Positions 15,829 to 23,465 are shown, numbered from the stretch's first letter. The stretch: 34,469 bases of DNA from UMGS1519 sp963621885 (GCA_963621885.1 CAVFFT010000003.1:1-34469), one strand, 5' to 3'. A program made the numbers and translations. The notes: generated by a model from the sequence alone, not told the origin.

Positions 15829-16560
15829 CTATCGCGTGATGCCTACCAGATCGCGTACCACTTCGCCCGCGAGAATGAAACCGGCGACCGGTGGCACGAA
15901 GGACACCGAGCCGGGGGTGGAACGGCGGGCGGCGGGGCGTTCCGGGTCGTCATCGAGCGGCGTGGGAACGAGGGGCTCTTCGCGCGAGTAAACCACCTTG
16001 TAGTTTTCGAACCCGCGCTTGCGCGACTCCTTGCGCATGATGCGGGCGAGGGGGCAAATGCTCGTATCGGAGATATTCGCCACCTCGAGCTGTGTGGGAT
16101 CAAGCTTGTTTGCAGTTCCCATGCTCGAAATGACCGGGGTGTGCGCCGCTTGCGCTTCGGAAATGATCAGAAGCTTCGCCGTGACGGTGTCCACCGCGTC
16201 GATGACGTAGTCGTAGCTGCTCAGGTCGAATTCCGCCTTTGTCGCGGGGAGGTAGAGCGTCTCGTGCGCCGTCACCTGGCAGTCCGGGTTGATATCGGCG
16301 ATGCGGTCCGCCATGACGCGCGCTTTCGATTTCCCAATGGTCGAATGGAGCGCCGCGAGCTGCCGGTTGAGATTCGTTTCCGATACCGTGTCGTGGTCGA
16401 CAAGGTCGATGGCGCCCACGCCTACCCGCGCAAGCGCTTCGGCTGCCGCGCCACCTACGCCGCCAATGCCGAAAACGATGACATGCGAGGCGGCAAGAGT
16501 GCGCATCGCCTCGGCGCCGAGTAGCATTTCGCTGCGGATGAAGGCGTTCGCCTGTCCCAT
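15829..16560 (-). CDS. tcdA: tRNA threonylcarbamoyladenosine dehydratase TcdA (ThiF/E1-like)
   Basis: A 243-residue E1-like adenylating enzyme. TcdA cyclises t6A37 of ANN-decoding tRNAs to the hydantoin ct6A with ATP. The Rossmann ATP-binding motif GIGGVG is at 31-36, followed by the strand DLVDHDTVSETNLNRQ with the Arg/Gln pair typical of ThiF/MoeB/TcdA. The IDAVDTVTAKLLII segment, the MGTANKLDP loop and the acidic insert before PGSVSFVPPVAGFILAGEVV match TcdA rather than MoeB, and there is no CXXC zinc pair. ATG 16560 is favoured over 16566 because AAGGAG is then 6 bases away. The gene is divergent from the aminotransferase gene, with an 85-base promoter region between them. Confidence 0.9.
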   Translation of the reverse strand: MGQANAFIRSEMLLGAEAMRTLAASHVIVFGIGGVGGAAAEALARVGVGAIDLVDHDTVSETNLNRQLAALHSTIGKSKARVMADRIADINPDCQVTAHETLYLPATKAEFDLSSYDYVIDAVDTVTAKLLIISEAQAAHTPVISSMGTANKLDPTQLEVANISDTSICPLARIMRKESRKRGFENYKVVYSREEPLVPTPLDDDPERPAARRSTPGSVSFVPPVAGFILAGEVVRDLVGITR

Positions 16561-16601
16561 GGACATCTCCTTGAAGCTTGTGACCGGTATTTGCGTATTC
16601 C

Positions 16602-16607
16602 CGATAT
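16602..16607 (+). promoter_or_regulatory. candidate -10 box of the aminotransferase promoter
   Basis: TATACT lies in the short divergent region between tcdA and the aminotransferase gene, 38 bases before the ATG at 16646. A TGACCG-like -35 is found near standard spacing but is weak. Confidence 0.45.
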
Positions 16608-16645
16608 ACTAGCGTGAACAAATCCCGCAAGCTCGATATGAAAGC

Positions 16646-17818
16646 ATGAAACGCATGAAAGCCTTGTCTGAACGCACCGCCCATTTCACCGATTCGGTCA
16701 TTCGCCGTATGACGCGCATTTCCAGCAAGTACGATGCGGTGAACCTCTCGCAGGGTTTTCCCGATTTCGACCCGCCGAAGGCGCTGCTGGACAGCTATGC
16801 GAGCATGGCGGCGAAACCGGTGCACCAGTATTCCATCACCTGGGGTGCGAAGAGCATGCGCGATGCACTTGCCGCCAAGCAGAGCCGCTCTATGGGAATC
16901 GATATCGACCCCGAAGCGCATATCGTTGTCACCTGCGGTAGCACCGAGGCGATGATGGCCGCGATGATGTCGGTGGTGAATCCTGGCGAGAAGGTCGTCA
17001 TCTTTTCACCCTTCTACGAGAATTACGGCGCCGACACCATTCTTTCGGGTGCGGATCCGATATACGTGCCGCTTGTGCCGCCGACCTACGATTTCAATCG
17101 GGAACAGCTCGAGGCGGCCTGCGCGCAGGGCGTGAAAGCGCTCGTGCTGTGCAACCCTTCGAACCCCTGCGGCAAGGTCTTCACGCGTGAAGAGCTGCTT
17201 TTCATCGCGGGTTTGGCGGAAAAATACGACTTCTATGTCATTACCGACGAGGTGTACGAGCATATCGTCTACGCGCCCTATGAGCACGTGTATTTCGCCT
17301 CGCTGCCCGGCATGTTCAAGCGCACGATTTCGTGCAGTTCCCTTTCGAAAACCTATTCCATCACGGGCTGGCGTTTGGGCTACACCATCGCGCCGCCGGA
17401 AATTACGGAGCGCATCAAGAAGGTGCACGATTTCCTGACGGTGGGCGCGGCGGCGCCGCTTCAGGAGGCGGTGGTGACCGCGCTGCAGTTCGGGCCGGAA
17501 TACTACGACGAGCTGCTCGCGGTGTATGCCGCAAAGCGCGACCTTTTCTGCAAAGGGCTTGATGATCTGGGAATTGTCCATAACGTTCCCCAAGGCGCCT
17601 ACTACGTCATGATGGATATCTCCGCATTCGGCTACGACAATGATCTGAAGTTCTGTGAGGATCTCGCCCGCGAGGTGGGTGTTGGCGCCGTGCCCGGTTC
17701 GTCGTTCTTCCGCGAGCCGGTGAACCACCTCATTCGCTTCCATTTCGCGAAGCGCGACGACACCCTGAAAGAGGCCCTTTCCCGCCTGGAGCATATCGAC
17801 AAGCTGATGCCCCGATAG
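16646..17818 (+). CDS. PLP-dependent aminotransferase, class I/II
   Basis: A 390-residue fold-type I aminotransferase. K235 in SSLSKTYSITGWRLGY binds PLP; D201 and Y204 in ITDEVYEHI, N170-P in CNPSNPCG, and the C-terminal substrate arginine in HLIRFHFAKRDD are present. The N-terminal VNLSQGFPDFDPP is typical of the aspartate/kynurenine/methionine aminotransferase group. The actual amino acid cannot be chosen from sequence. ATGs at 16638 (other frame), 16646 and 16655 lie close together and no strong ribosome binding site discriminates between the last two. A terminator follows; monocistronic. Confidence 0.92.
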   Translation: MKRMKALSERTAHFTDSVIRRMTRISSKYDAVNLSQGFPDFDPPKALLDSYASMAAKPVHQYSITWGAKSMRDALAAKQSRSMGIDIDPEAHIVVTCGSTEAMMAAMMSVVNPGEKVVIFSPFYENYGADTILSGADPIYVPLVPPTYDFNREQLEAACAQGVKALVLCNPSNPCGKVFTREELLFIAGLAEKYDFYVITDEVYEHIVYAPYEHVYFASLPGMFKRTISCSSLSKTYSITGWRLGYTIAPPEITERIKKVHDFLTVGAAAPLQEAVVTALQFGPEYYDELLAVYAAKRDLFCKGLDDLGIVHNVPQGAYYVMMDISAFGYDNDLKFCEDLAREVGVGAVPGSSFFREPVNHLIRFHFAKRDDTLKEALSRLEHIDKLMPR

Positions 17819-17960
17819 ACTTCCGGCCTCGTCGGCCGCTTGTGGGTGCGTGGGCTTGTGACGGGGAGGTCGCGGGCGCGATTTGCCGCGGGCGTCCGCC
17901 TCGGCGGGCGCGCGTTCAGTACGGGAGAATCGCTGCCCCGATAATGTTCCTTCGTTGAAG

Positions 17961-17993
17961 ACCGCCCGCATCCGCGTCATTCGCGGGCGGTTT
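17961..17993 (+). terminator. terminator of the aminotransferase gene
   Basis: ACCGCCCGC (17961-17969) and GCGGGCGGT (17983-17991), a 9-bp stem, followed by TTGC. It lies 143 bases after the stop. The GC-rich spacer between has nothing else I can name. Confidence 0.7.
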
Positions 17994-18105
17994 GCATTAC
18001 CCTCCATCGTGGACGAACAGCATGAGCCGCGTATTTGCTGTACAGGCACCGATACTGCGATGGCATGCTTGGCACACGAGTGATGGAAAAGGTGACACGA
18101 CCAAT

Positions 18106-19233
18106 ATGGTCGACGACTGTAGCACTGACTCAAAGATTGAATTCTTGCACGGTGACCTTGATATTGAGGATGGTGTTGACGAGAACGTCAACGACACCGA
18201 CTCGATCGCGTTCAGACGGCGGCAAAAGCGTTTACGGCCGCGTCAACTTTCCGCTAAGGAAAAGCTCTACAACAACCTGACGATTGTGGCGGCAGTATGC
18301 GCTGGCGTTACGGTTTCCATCGTCAAATTCGCGGCTGCGGTATTCACCGGCTCCTCGGCGATGTTTTCCGAAGGTGTGCATTCGCTTGTCGATGCGGCAA
18401 ACGACAGCCTGCTTCTGGTGGGAACGAAAGCCTCCAAGCGCAAGCCGACGCTCAAGCATCCTTTCGGCTACGGCAAGCTGCTGTATTTCTACACCTTCGT
18501 CGTTTCGCTGATCATTTTCCTTTTCGGTGGCGGCTTCGTCATCATGCAGGGCGTGCAGACCTTCATGTCGGGCGGCACGCCGATTGAGAGTCCCATCGTG
18601 AACTACGTGGTTCTGGCGGTCGGCTGCGTCTTCGAGGGCGTGAGCTTGCGTATCGCGCTTGCCGATGTGAACAAGGCGCGCGGCGAGATGTCCATTGCCC
18701 AATACATTCACGAAAGCAAATCGCCGACCAATTTCACGGTGCTGCTTGAGGATTCGGCGGCGGTGCTGGGCATGGTGATCGCCTTTTTGGGCATCTTGCT
18801 TTCCGACCTCACCGGCATCCACCAGATTGACTCGCTCGCTTCCATTTTCATTGGCTGCGTCATGGCGACTGTCGCCATTGTGCTGCTGACCGAGACGCGC
18901 TCGCTTCTCGTGGGAGAGGGGCTTGAGCCGGACGAGGTGAAGGATATCGAGTTCATCGTGGAAGACGACCCGGTTGTCATCAAGTGCGGCCGCATTCTTT
19001 CGATGTACCAGTCGCCTGACGACATGGTGCTTGCCCTTGACGTTACTTTCGACGACGAGCTTGACGAAGGCGATGTCCTGAAGGCGATTGACCGCATCGA
19101 GGCGGCTATTGTCGACGAATATCCGCAATGCTCTTCAATCTTCATTGAGGCGGAATCGCTGAATCAGGTGTACCGCCAGCGCTACGACCGCCGACAGGAG
19201 CTCAAGCGCATCGAAGAGGAAGAAGAGGATTGA
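18106..19233 (+). CDS. cation diffusion facilitator (CDF) family metal transporter
   Basis: A 375-residue inner-membrane transporter of the CDF/SLC30 family, which exports divalent metals (Zn, Mn, Fe or Co) in exchange for protons. An acidic N-terminus (about 1-50) precedes six predicted membrane helices. The second helix has the metal motif HSLVDAAND (H92, D96, D100). The fifth helix has LLEDSAAVLG (E215, D216) where most CDFs have HxxxD, an arrangement known from the ZnT9-like branch. The C-terminal domain ends in a charged helix (RRQELKRIEEEEED). ATG 18106 is preceded by AAAGGTGA; the longer frame from 17992 starts inside the terminator and is rejected. The metal is unknown. Confidence 0.92.
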   Translation: MVDDCSTDSKIEFLHGDLDIEDGVDENVNDTDSIAFRRRQKRLRPRQLSAKEKLYNNLTIVAAVCAGVTVSIVKFAAAVFTGSSAMFSEGVHSLVDAANDSLLLVGTKASKRKPTLKHPFGYGKLLYFYTFVVSLIIFLFGGGFVIMQGVQTFMSGGTPIESPIVNYVVLAVGCVFEGVSLRIALADVNKARGEMSIAQYIHESKSPTNFTVLLEDSAAVLGMVIAFLGILLSDLTGIHQIDSLASIFIGCVMATVAIVLLTETRSLLVGEGLEPDEVKDIEFIVEDDPVVIKCGRILSMYQSPDDMVLALDVTFDDELDEGDVLKAIDRIEAAIVDEYPQCSSIFIEAESLNQVYRQRYDRRQELKRIEEEEED

Positions 19234-19250
19234 AGGGACGAGACGCCGCG

Positions 19251-19290
19251 GGGAGGCAACTCCACGGGAGGCGGCTCCATGGGACGCGGC
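19251..19290 (+). repeat. 15-bp tandem repeat, 2.7 copies
   Basis: GGGAGGCAACTCCAC, GGGAGGCGGCTCCAT and a partial GGGACGCGGC lie head to tail just after the CDF gene. Each unit contains a small GGAG/CTCC dyad. Non-coding. Confidence 0.6.
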
Positions 19291-19295
19291 GCTAT

Positions 19296-19331
19296 AAAAA
19301 CCGCCCCCTTCCAGCTTGAAAGAGGGCGGTT
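19296..19331 (-). terminator. terminator between the convergent CDF and lipoprotein genes
   Basis: AACCGCCC (19299-19306) pairs with GGGCGGTT (19324-19331), with the stem extended inward by CTT/AAG. On the minus strand the stem is followed by five T residues, so it is best placed as terminator of the lipoprotein gene; it may also stop the CDF transcript. Confidence 0.8.
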
Positions 19332-19381
19332 CGGAAAGTCCCGCGCGAATCTTCGCTCAGGTGCCTTTTGGCCGGGGCTGT

Positions 19382-21397
19382 TTAAGCGCTCCAGGCTTCT
19401 CCGTTAACGTAGAGCGTATGGCCGTTGAGGTCGATGCCCGCGGTGTCGCCTGAAAGCGAGCTGACATAGCAGTCGCCATCAAGCGTCCATGTCGCGCCAT
19501 CGGAGAGCTCGACATCCACGGTTCCAGCGGCGCCATCGCTGTTGATCGCGCCGGTATAGCTGCTGTTCGAAAGCTTGAGCGTGAGCGACGATGCACTGTC
19601 GACCGTTATGCTGCCCGAAAGCGTCTGGTCGGTTGCCGTGAAGGTGACGCTGCCGCCATTGCTGCCCTGCGTGCCCCAAATGCCGTCGTTGCCGGCGATC
19701 ATCAGCAGCTGTCCTTCGGCGTTGTCGATGTCGACGTCGTCAAGGTCGATGGTGGCATCGGTGTTCGTCACGTAGAACAGGTAGCCGTGTTCGGCCTTGA
19801 AGGAGCCGCCCTTCATCGTGAAGCTGCCGGTGCCTTCGCTTGCGTCGCCCGACGTCGACTGGTAGATCATCACGTTGTTCACCACGCCGGATTTGGTCTC
19901 GGCGCCATTGCTATTGCTTGTGACATCGCAGTTCTCGAGCGTGGCGGAATTCTTGCCCTCAATGACGATGCCCTCGGTGTTTTCGGAGGTCAGCGTCGCG
20001 TCACTCACCGAGACATTCGCAGTGGAATAGACGGCGGGTGAGTACTTTCCGTGGGTGGCATAGCTGCCGCCGGTGACCGTTTCGGTTCCGCCGCCCCGGT
20101 CGCTACGGATGGCGGCGCTGCTTTCGCCTTGCGTGTCCACGTCGAGATTGCTTGCGGTGAGCGTTGCGCCACCGGCGACCTCGATGCCGCCGGAATTGCC
20201 TGCGGTGTTCTTGATCGTGCTATCGGAAACGGTCACGCTCGTGCCTTCGCCATAGGCGAAAACGCCGTTGCTGCCCGAGGAATCGCTGCTGATGGTCGCA
20301 TCGCTCAGGTCGAGGCTCGAGCCGTCATAGGCGAGCACCGCCGCGTTCAGGCCATAGAAGTCGCTGTCGTTCGAGCTGCTTGAATCGCCCGTTTTCGTGA
20401 TGGTTGCCTTGCTTACCGCTGCATTCGCGCCGCTTTCCACGCGCAGGGCGTTCTCATCGACGTTTGTCGAATCGTAGCTTTCTGATTCGGTGGTCGTATC
20501 CGAGCTGATCGTGGTCGCGCCGGTGCCGTTATTCACCGTGTCGGAGCCTTGGCCACCCGCACCGCCGGGTCCGCCGTTGCCGACGACGATCTTCGTGACC
20601 GTTTTGCCGTTCTCAATGCTGAGCTGGAGCATGGAACCTTCGGTGATGTCCGAAAGGGATCCCTGGGTCTCGTTTCCATCCGCGGTGGTGTAGATGATCG
20701 ACTCGTCGTTGATGGTGAGCGTCATTTCGGTGCCGCCGGGCATATTGCCGTCAGGCGCGTTGCCATCGGGGGCGGCGCCGCTGGACATGTCAGGTTGTTC
20801 GCCATCCTGCCCATTCGAATTGCCCTCGGGCTTGGCGGGAGGCTCGCCTCCTTGGCCATTCTGGTCGCCGGATGCCTGGCTGTCGGTGCTACCCGAGCTT
20901 GTCGTGCTGCTATCGGTCGAACTTTCGCTGCTTGAGCTGGAGTCATCGCTTTCCGATGTGGACGCGCTGCTCGACGATGAGCTGTCGGTTGCACTGTCTG
21001 AGCTTGCCGCGCTGCCGGATTCGCCCTCAGGCTTGGCGGGTGGCTCCTGCTTGCTGTCGCCCGCAGACGAGCCATCGCTTGCCGCGCTTGAAGAGTCGCT
21101 GGCATCTGTGGAGCCGGAGCCATTCTGATCGCCCCGCGCATCGCCGGACGGCGCATCAGGGGGATTGCCACCCGCGTTTTGTCCCGGGTCACCTGCCATG
21201 ATGTTTACGGTTAAGGTGCTTCCGTCGATGCTCGTCACCATGGCCTGTGCCGAGTCGCCATCCACCTCTTCCGAAAGACTCGCCGCGCTGTTTTGGCAGC
21301 CGGCAAGCGTGAGAGCGCAAAGAATCGCGGACAGCATTCCTACGAGCGCATACGAGCGCTGATGCCGAGATGAGGCGGAAAGTGTCGTTGCTTTCAC
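19382..21397 (-). CDS. secreted lipoprotein with Ser-rich linker and beta-helix domain
   Basis: A 671-residue predicted lipoprotein. The signal peptide has a lipobox LTLAGC with C34 as the lipidated residue. Residues of about 60-215 are a low-complexity Ser/Asp/Gly/Pro linker with two copies of EPPAKPEG. The rest is Ser/Thr/Gly-rich with repeated beta-strand turns (GGIEVAGGATLTASNLDV, SYATHGKYSPAVYSTANV, EGIVIEGKNSATLENCDV), the pattern of a right-handed parallel beta-helix as in carbohydrate-binding or adhesin-like proteins. No catalytic motif is seen. A GTG at 21397 is the start: AAGGAGGAGA lies just upstream and the signal peptide begins there. Probably surface-exposed and involved in glycan or surface binding; that is inference. 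Divergent from the Cys-rich gene. Confidence 0.87.
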   Translation of the reverse strand: MKATTLSASSRHQRSYALVGMLSAILCALTLAGCQNSAASLSEEVDGDSAQAMVTSIDGSTLTVNIMAGDPGQNAGGNPPDAPSGDARGDQNGSGSTDASDSSSAASDGSSAGDSKQEPPAKPEGESGSAASSDSATDSSSSSSASTSESDDSSSSSESSTDSSTTSSGSTDSQASGDQNGQGGEPPAKPEGNSNGQDGEQPDMSSGAAPDGNAPDGNMPGGTEMTLTINDESIIYTTADGNETQGSLSDITEGSMLQLSIENGKTVTKIVVGNGGPGGAGGQGSDTVNNGTGATTISSDTTTESESYDSTNVDENALRVESGANAAVSKATITKTGDSSSSNDSDFYGLNAAVLAYDGSSLDLSDATISSDSSGSNGVFAYGEGTSVTVSDSTIKNTAGNSGGIEVAGGATLTASNLDVDTQGESSAAIRSDRGGGTETVTGGSYATHGKYSPAVYSTANVSVSDATLTSENTEGIVIEGKNSATLENCDVTSNSNGAETKSGVVNNVMIYQSTSGDASEGTGSFTMKGGSFKAEHGYLFYVTNTDATIDLDDVDIDNAEGQLLMIAGNDGIWGTQGSNGGSVTFTATDQTLSGSITVDSASSLTLKLSNSSYTGAINSDGAAGTVDVELSDGATWTLDGDCYVSSLSGDTAGIDLNGHTLYVNGEAWSA

Positions 21398-21436
21398 TGT
21401 TGTCTCCTCCTTCTGTTGTCGATTGACCGTGCGACC

Positions 21437-21490
21437 ACTATAAAAAGGCTCTCTGAAAACATTCTGAAAGCCGCGAAAATCCGTTACGAT
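21437..21490. promoter_or_regulatory. divergent promoter region with a TCTGAAA direct repeat
   Basis: Two identical heptamers TCTGAAA (21452-21458 and 21463-21469) are separated by ACAT, an 11-bp period. On the minus strand they lie 9 bases upstream of TATAGT (21442-21437), the likely -10 of the lipoprotein gene, the geometry of PhoB/OmpR-type activator sites. On the plus strand TTCTGA (21462-21467), 17 bases, then TACGAT (21485-21490) could form the promoter of the Cys-rich gene and overlaps the distal repeat. One response regulator could therefore affect both genes. Confidence 0.55.
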
Positions 21491-21553
21491 GAATTCAAGG
21501 ATGCATGGACGCATCCGCGCTTGTTTTCACAAGCAGGAGAGAAAGGTGAAATC

Positions 21554-21904
21554 ATGGGCGCTTTGGCAAAAGATTTTGCAGGCACGCTTGGCATCGCGGC
21601 TGTGACGGAGGTCGCCGCGGATACGGCGGTCATTTCCGCAATCATGGCAAGTCGAGGCAAGGCATCCTGGCGCTTTGTCGCTGGTGCGGGAGCGGTTGCC
21701 GCGGTGGGCATTTTCGCGCTGCTGCGCGCGGTGCCTTATATCGAGCAGAAGGTGCTCGCGCTCGCGGTTAAGCAGCTGGAAGAAGCCGACGGTTGCTGCT
21801 GCTGCGAGGACGGCTGCTGCTGCGAGGACGAAGCCTGCGGCTGCGAAGAGGAGCCCGCCACTGGTGAAGGCGAGTCCTGCTGCTGCTGCGAATCCCACGC
21901 ATAG
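21554..21904 (+). CDS. small membrane protein with a cysteine-rich acidic tail
   Basis: A 116-residue protein of no family that I recognise. Residues 1-50 contain an amphipathic/hydrophobic helix; about 44-66 is a clear membrane helix (VAGAGAVAAVGIFALL). The last 38 residues hold 13 cysteines among Glu/Asp: CCCC, CCC, CGC-like and CCCC clusters, ending in SHA. This suggests a thiol-rich metal-binding or redox domain tethered to the membrane. ATG 21554 is preceded by GAAAGGTGA; the frame is open back to 21416 but that part overlaps the promoter. The cysteine codons are nearly all TGC, so the tail is also a TGC-rich nucleotide repeat. Function unknown; the neighbours are the divergent lipoprotein and mnmA. 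Confidence 0.72.
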   Translation: MGALAKDFAGTLGIAAVTEVAADTAVISAIMASRGKASWRFVAGAGAVAAVGIFALLRAVPYIEQKVLALAVKQLEEADGCCCCEDGCCCEDEACGCEEEPATGEGESCCCCESHA

Positions 21905-21955
21905 CGGAATCGAGCATGTGAGCGCGCGTCCGTCCTGCGAGCGAGGCGATATGCC

Positions 21956-22067
21956 TTCGGGCTGAGGCGCCTGCAAGGCGATTCCCCTTCGGGCTGAGGC
22001 ACCTGCAAGGCGATTCCCCTTCGGGCTGAGGCACCTGCAAGGCGATTCCCCTTCGGGCTTCAGGCAC
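21956..22067 (+). repeat. 32-bp tandem repeat array (3.5 copies)
   Basis: Three full 32-bp units (21956-21987, 21988-22019, 22020-22051) starting TTCGGGCTGAGGC and ending GGCGATTCCCC, with a partial fourth to about 22067. Units 2 and 3 are identical; unit 1 differs at one base. Each has an internal GCCTGCAAGGC- or ACCTGCAAGG-type dyad. They lie in the 310-bp non-coding gap between the Cys-rich gene and mnmA. A CTCGCC/GGCGAG hairpin follows at about 22083-22097. Confidence 0.9.
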
Positions 22068-22214
22068 GGGCGCGCTTTCTTCTCGCCTCAGGCGAGAGGC
22101 TTTGCCTGCGGACGCGCGACGGCACGTTCGGGGCGTTTCTCTTTGTGTCTCATTTTTGTATTCGGGCATGCGGGCGCATGCCTTCTGTTGTGTTTCCGAC
22201 GGTGAAGAGGAGTC

Positions 22215-23315
22215 ATGTCGAATAAGGCCAAGGTGCTCGTCGCGATGAGCGGCGGTGTCGATTCAAGTGTTACCGCCCTTTTGCTCAAGCGCGCGGGCTA
22301 TGACTGCATCGGCGCCACCATGCGCCTTTATGACAGCATCCGCATCGACTGCAAGCAGCCGACCTGCTGCAGCCTGGAGGACACCGAGGACGCCCGCGCG
22401 GTAGCGTCGGCTCTCGATATGCCGTTTCATGTTCTCGATTATCGTGATTCCTTTGACGAGCAGGTCATTCGCCGTTTTGTCGATGAATACCGCCAGGGGC
22501 GTACGCCGAATCCTTGCATTTTCTGCAATCGGTTTCTGAAATTCGAGCGGCTTCTTCAGGAGGCGCAAAAGCTCGGATGCGATTTCGTCGCGACGGGACA
22601 TTATGCTCGTGTCGAGTGTGATGAGGCAGGCATCCGCCATCTGCGCTGCGGCGTCGACGAATCGAAAGACCAGAGCTATGTGCTCTATATGCTCGGCCAA
22701 GAGGAGCTTTCGCATGTCCTTTTGCCGCTGGGAGGCCTGACGAAAGCGCGCGTTCGCGAGATCGCGCAGGAAAATGGCCTGGTGAATGCGAAAAAGGGAG
22801 AAAGCCAGGACATCTGCTTTGTGCCCGACGGCGATTATGCGGCCTTCCTTGCGCGCGAAGGCGTCGAGAGCGCGCCAGGCGACATTCTCGATAGCGCGGG
22901 CAATGTTCTCGGGCAGCACGATGGCATCATCCATTACACGATTGGCCAGCGGAAAGGCCTCGGTGTGGCGCTTGGCAAGCCGGCGTACGTGACGGCAATC
23001 GATGCGGCGGCGAACACGGTCACGATAGGGCCGCTCGAAGAGCTTGAAGTGCCTGCATTTCGTGTCGAGGGCGTTGTCTGGACGGCGGGCAACGCGCCAA
23101 CAGCCCCTTACGAGGTGACGGTGCGTACCCACTACCATGCAAAGCGCGTCCCCGCGCTCGTGTCTGCCGAGGGGCCGAAGAGCGCGCTTGTGCGGGTATC
23201 CGCGCCTCTGCGTGCGGTGGCGCCTGGTCAAGCGGCTGTTTTCTATGTTGGCGACGAGGTTGTTGGAGGAGGAACTATCGCCTCCCGCTGTTCCGCCAAT
23301 CCGCAAGCTATATAA
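22215..23315 (+). CDS. mnmA: tRNA-specific 2-thiouridylase MnmA
   Basis: A 366-residue MnmA, which puts sulfur on U34 of Lys, Glu and Gln tRNAs using ATP and persulfide sulfur. The PP-loop AMSGGVDSS is at 10-18. The catalytic cysteines are C101 in NPCIFCN and C201 in SQDICFV. GHYAR, DESKDQSYVLY and YTIGQRKGLG are further signatures. AAGAGGAG lies before the ATG. A short non-conserved tail (ASRCSANPQAI) follows the last conserved GGGTI. The frame ends at the edge of an AT-rich island. Confidence 0.97.
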   Translation: MSNKAKVLVAMSGGVDSSVTALLLKRAGYDCIGATMRLYDSIRIDCKQPTCCSLEDTEDARAVASALDMPFHVLDYRDSFDEQVIRRFVDEYRQGRTPNPCIFCNRFLKFERLLQEAQKLGCDFVATGHYARVECDEAGIRHLRCGVDESKDQSYVLYMLGQEELSHVLLPLGGLTKARVREIAQENGLVNAKKGESQDICFVPDGDYAAFLAREGVESAPGDILDSAGNVLGQHDGIIHYTIGQRKGLGVALGKPAYVTAIDAAANTVTIGPLEELEVPAFRVEGVVWTAGNAPTAPYEVTVRTHYHAKRVPALVSAEGPKSALVRVSAPLRAVAPGQAAVFYVGDEVVGGGTIASRCSANPQAI

Positions 23316-23401
23316 ATTACCGAATACAAAGCACCGCAAATGGGTATTGCTTTCGTTATTGCCCGCCTATTTGCTAAAACGTAAACTGCATTATCGGTAA
23401 T
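23316..23401. other. AT-rich island bounded by an 8-bp inverted repeat; possible metNI promoter
   Basis: This segment is much poorer in GC than its surroundings. ATTACCGA at 23316-23323 and TCGGTAAT at 23394-23401 form terminal inverted repeats. Inside, TTGCCC (23359-23364), 17 bases, TAAACT (23382-23387) is a plausible promoter reading towards metN. It could also be a relic of a small mobile element. No coding potential is seen. Confidence 0.4.
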
Positions 23402-23465
23402 AAATCACGATGGAAACAACTGTCCTGAAGCCTTATCCTTTTGAACGGTCTGTCGTCACGCCGCT

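Noticed and set aside
16141..16524. 127-residue plus-strand open frame within tcdA
   Set aside because: Antisense shadow of a well-conserved gene.
21956..22067. CRISPR array
   Set aside because: Units are contiguous with no spacers, and no cas gene is nearby.
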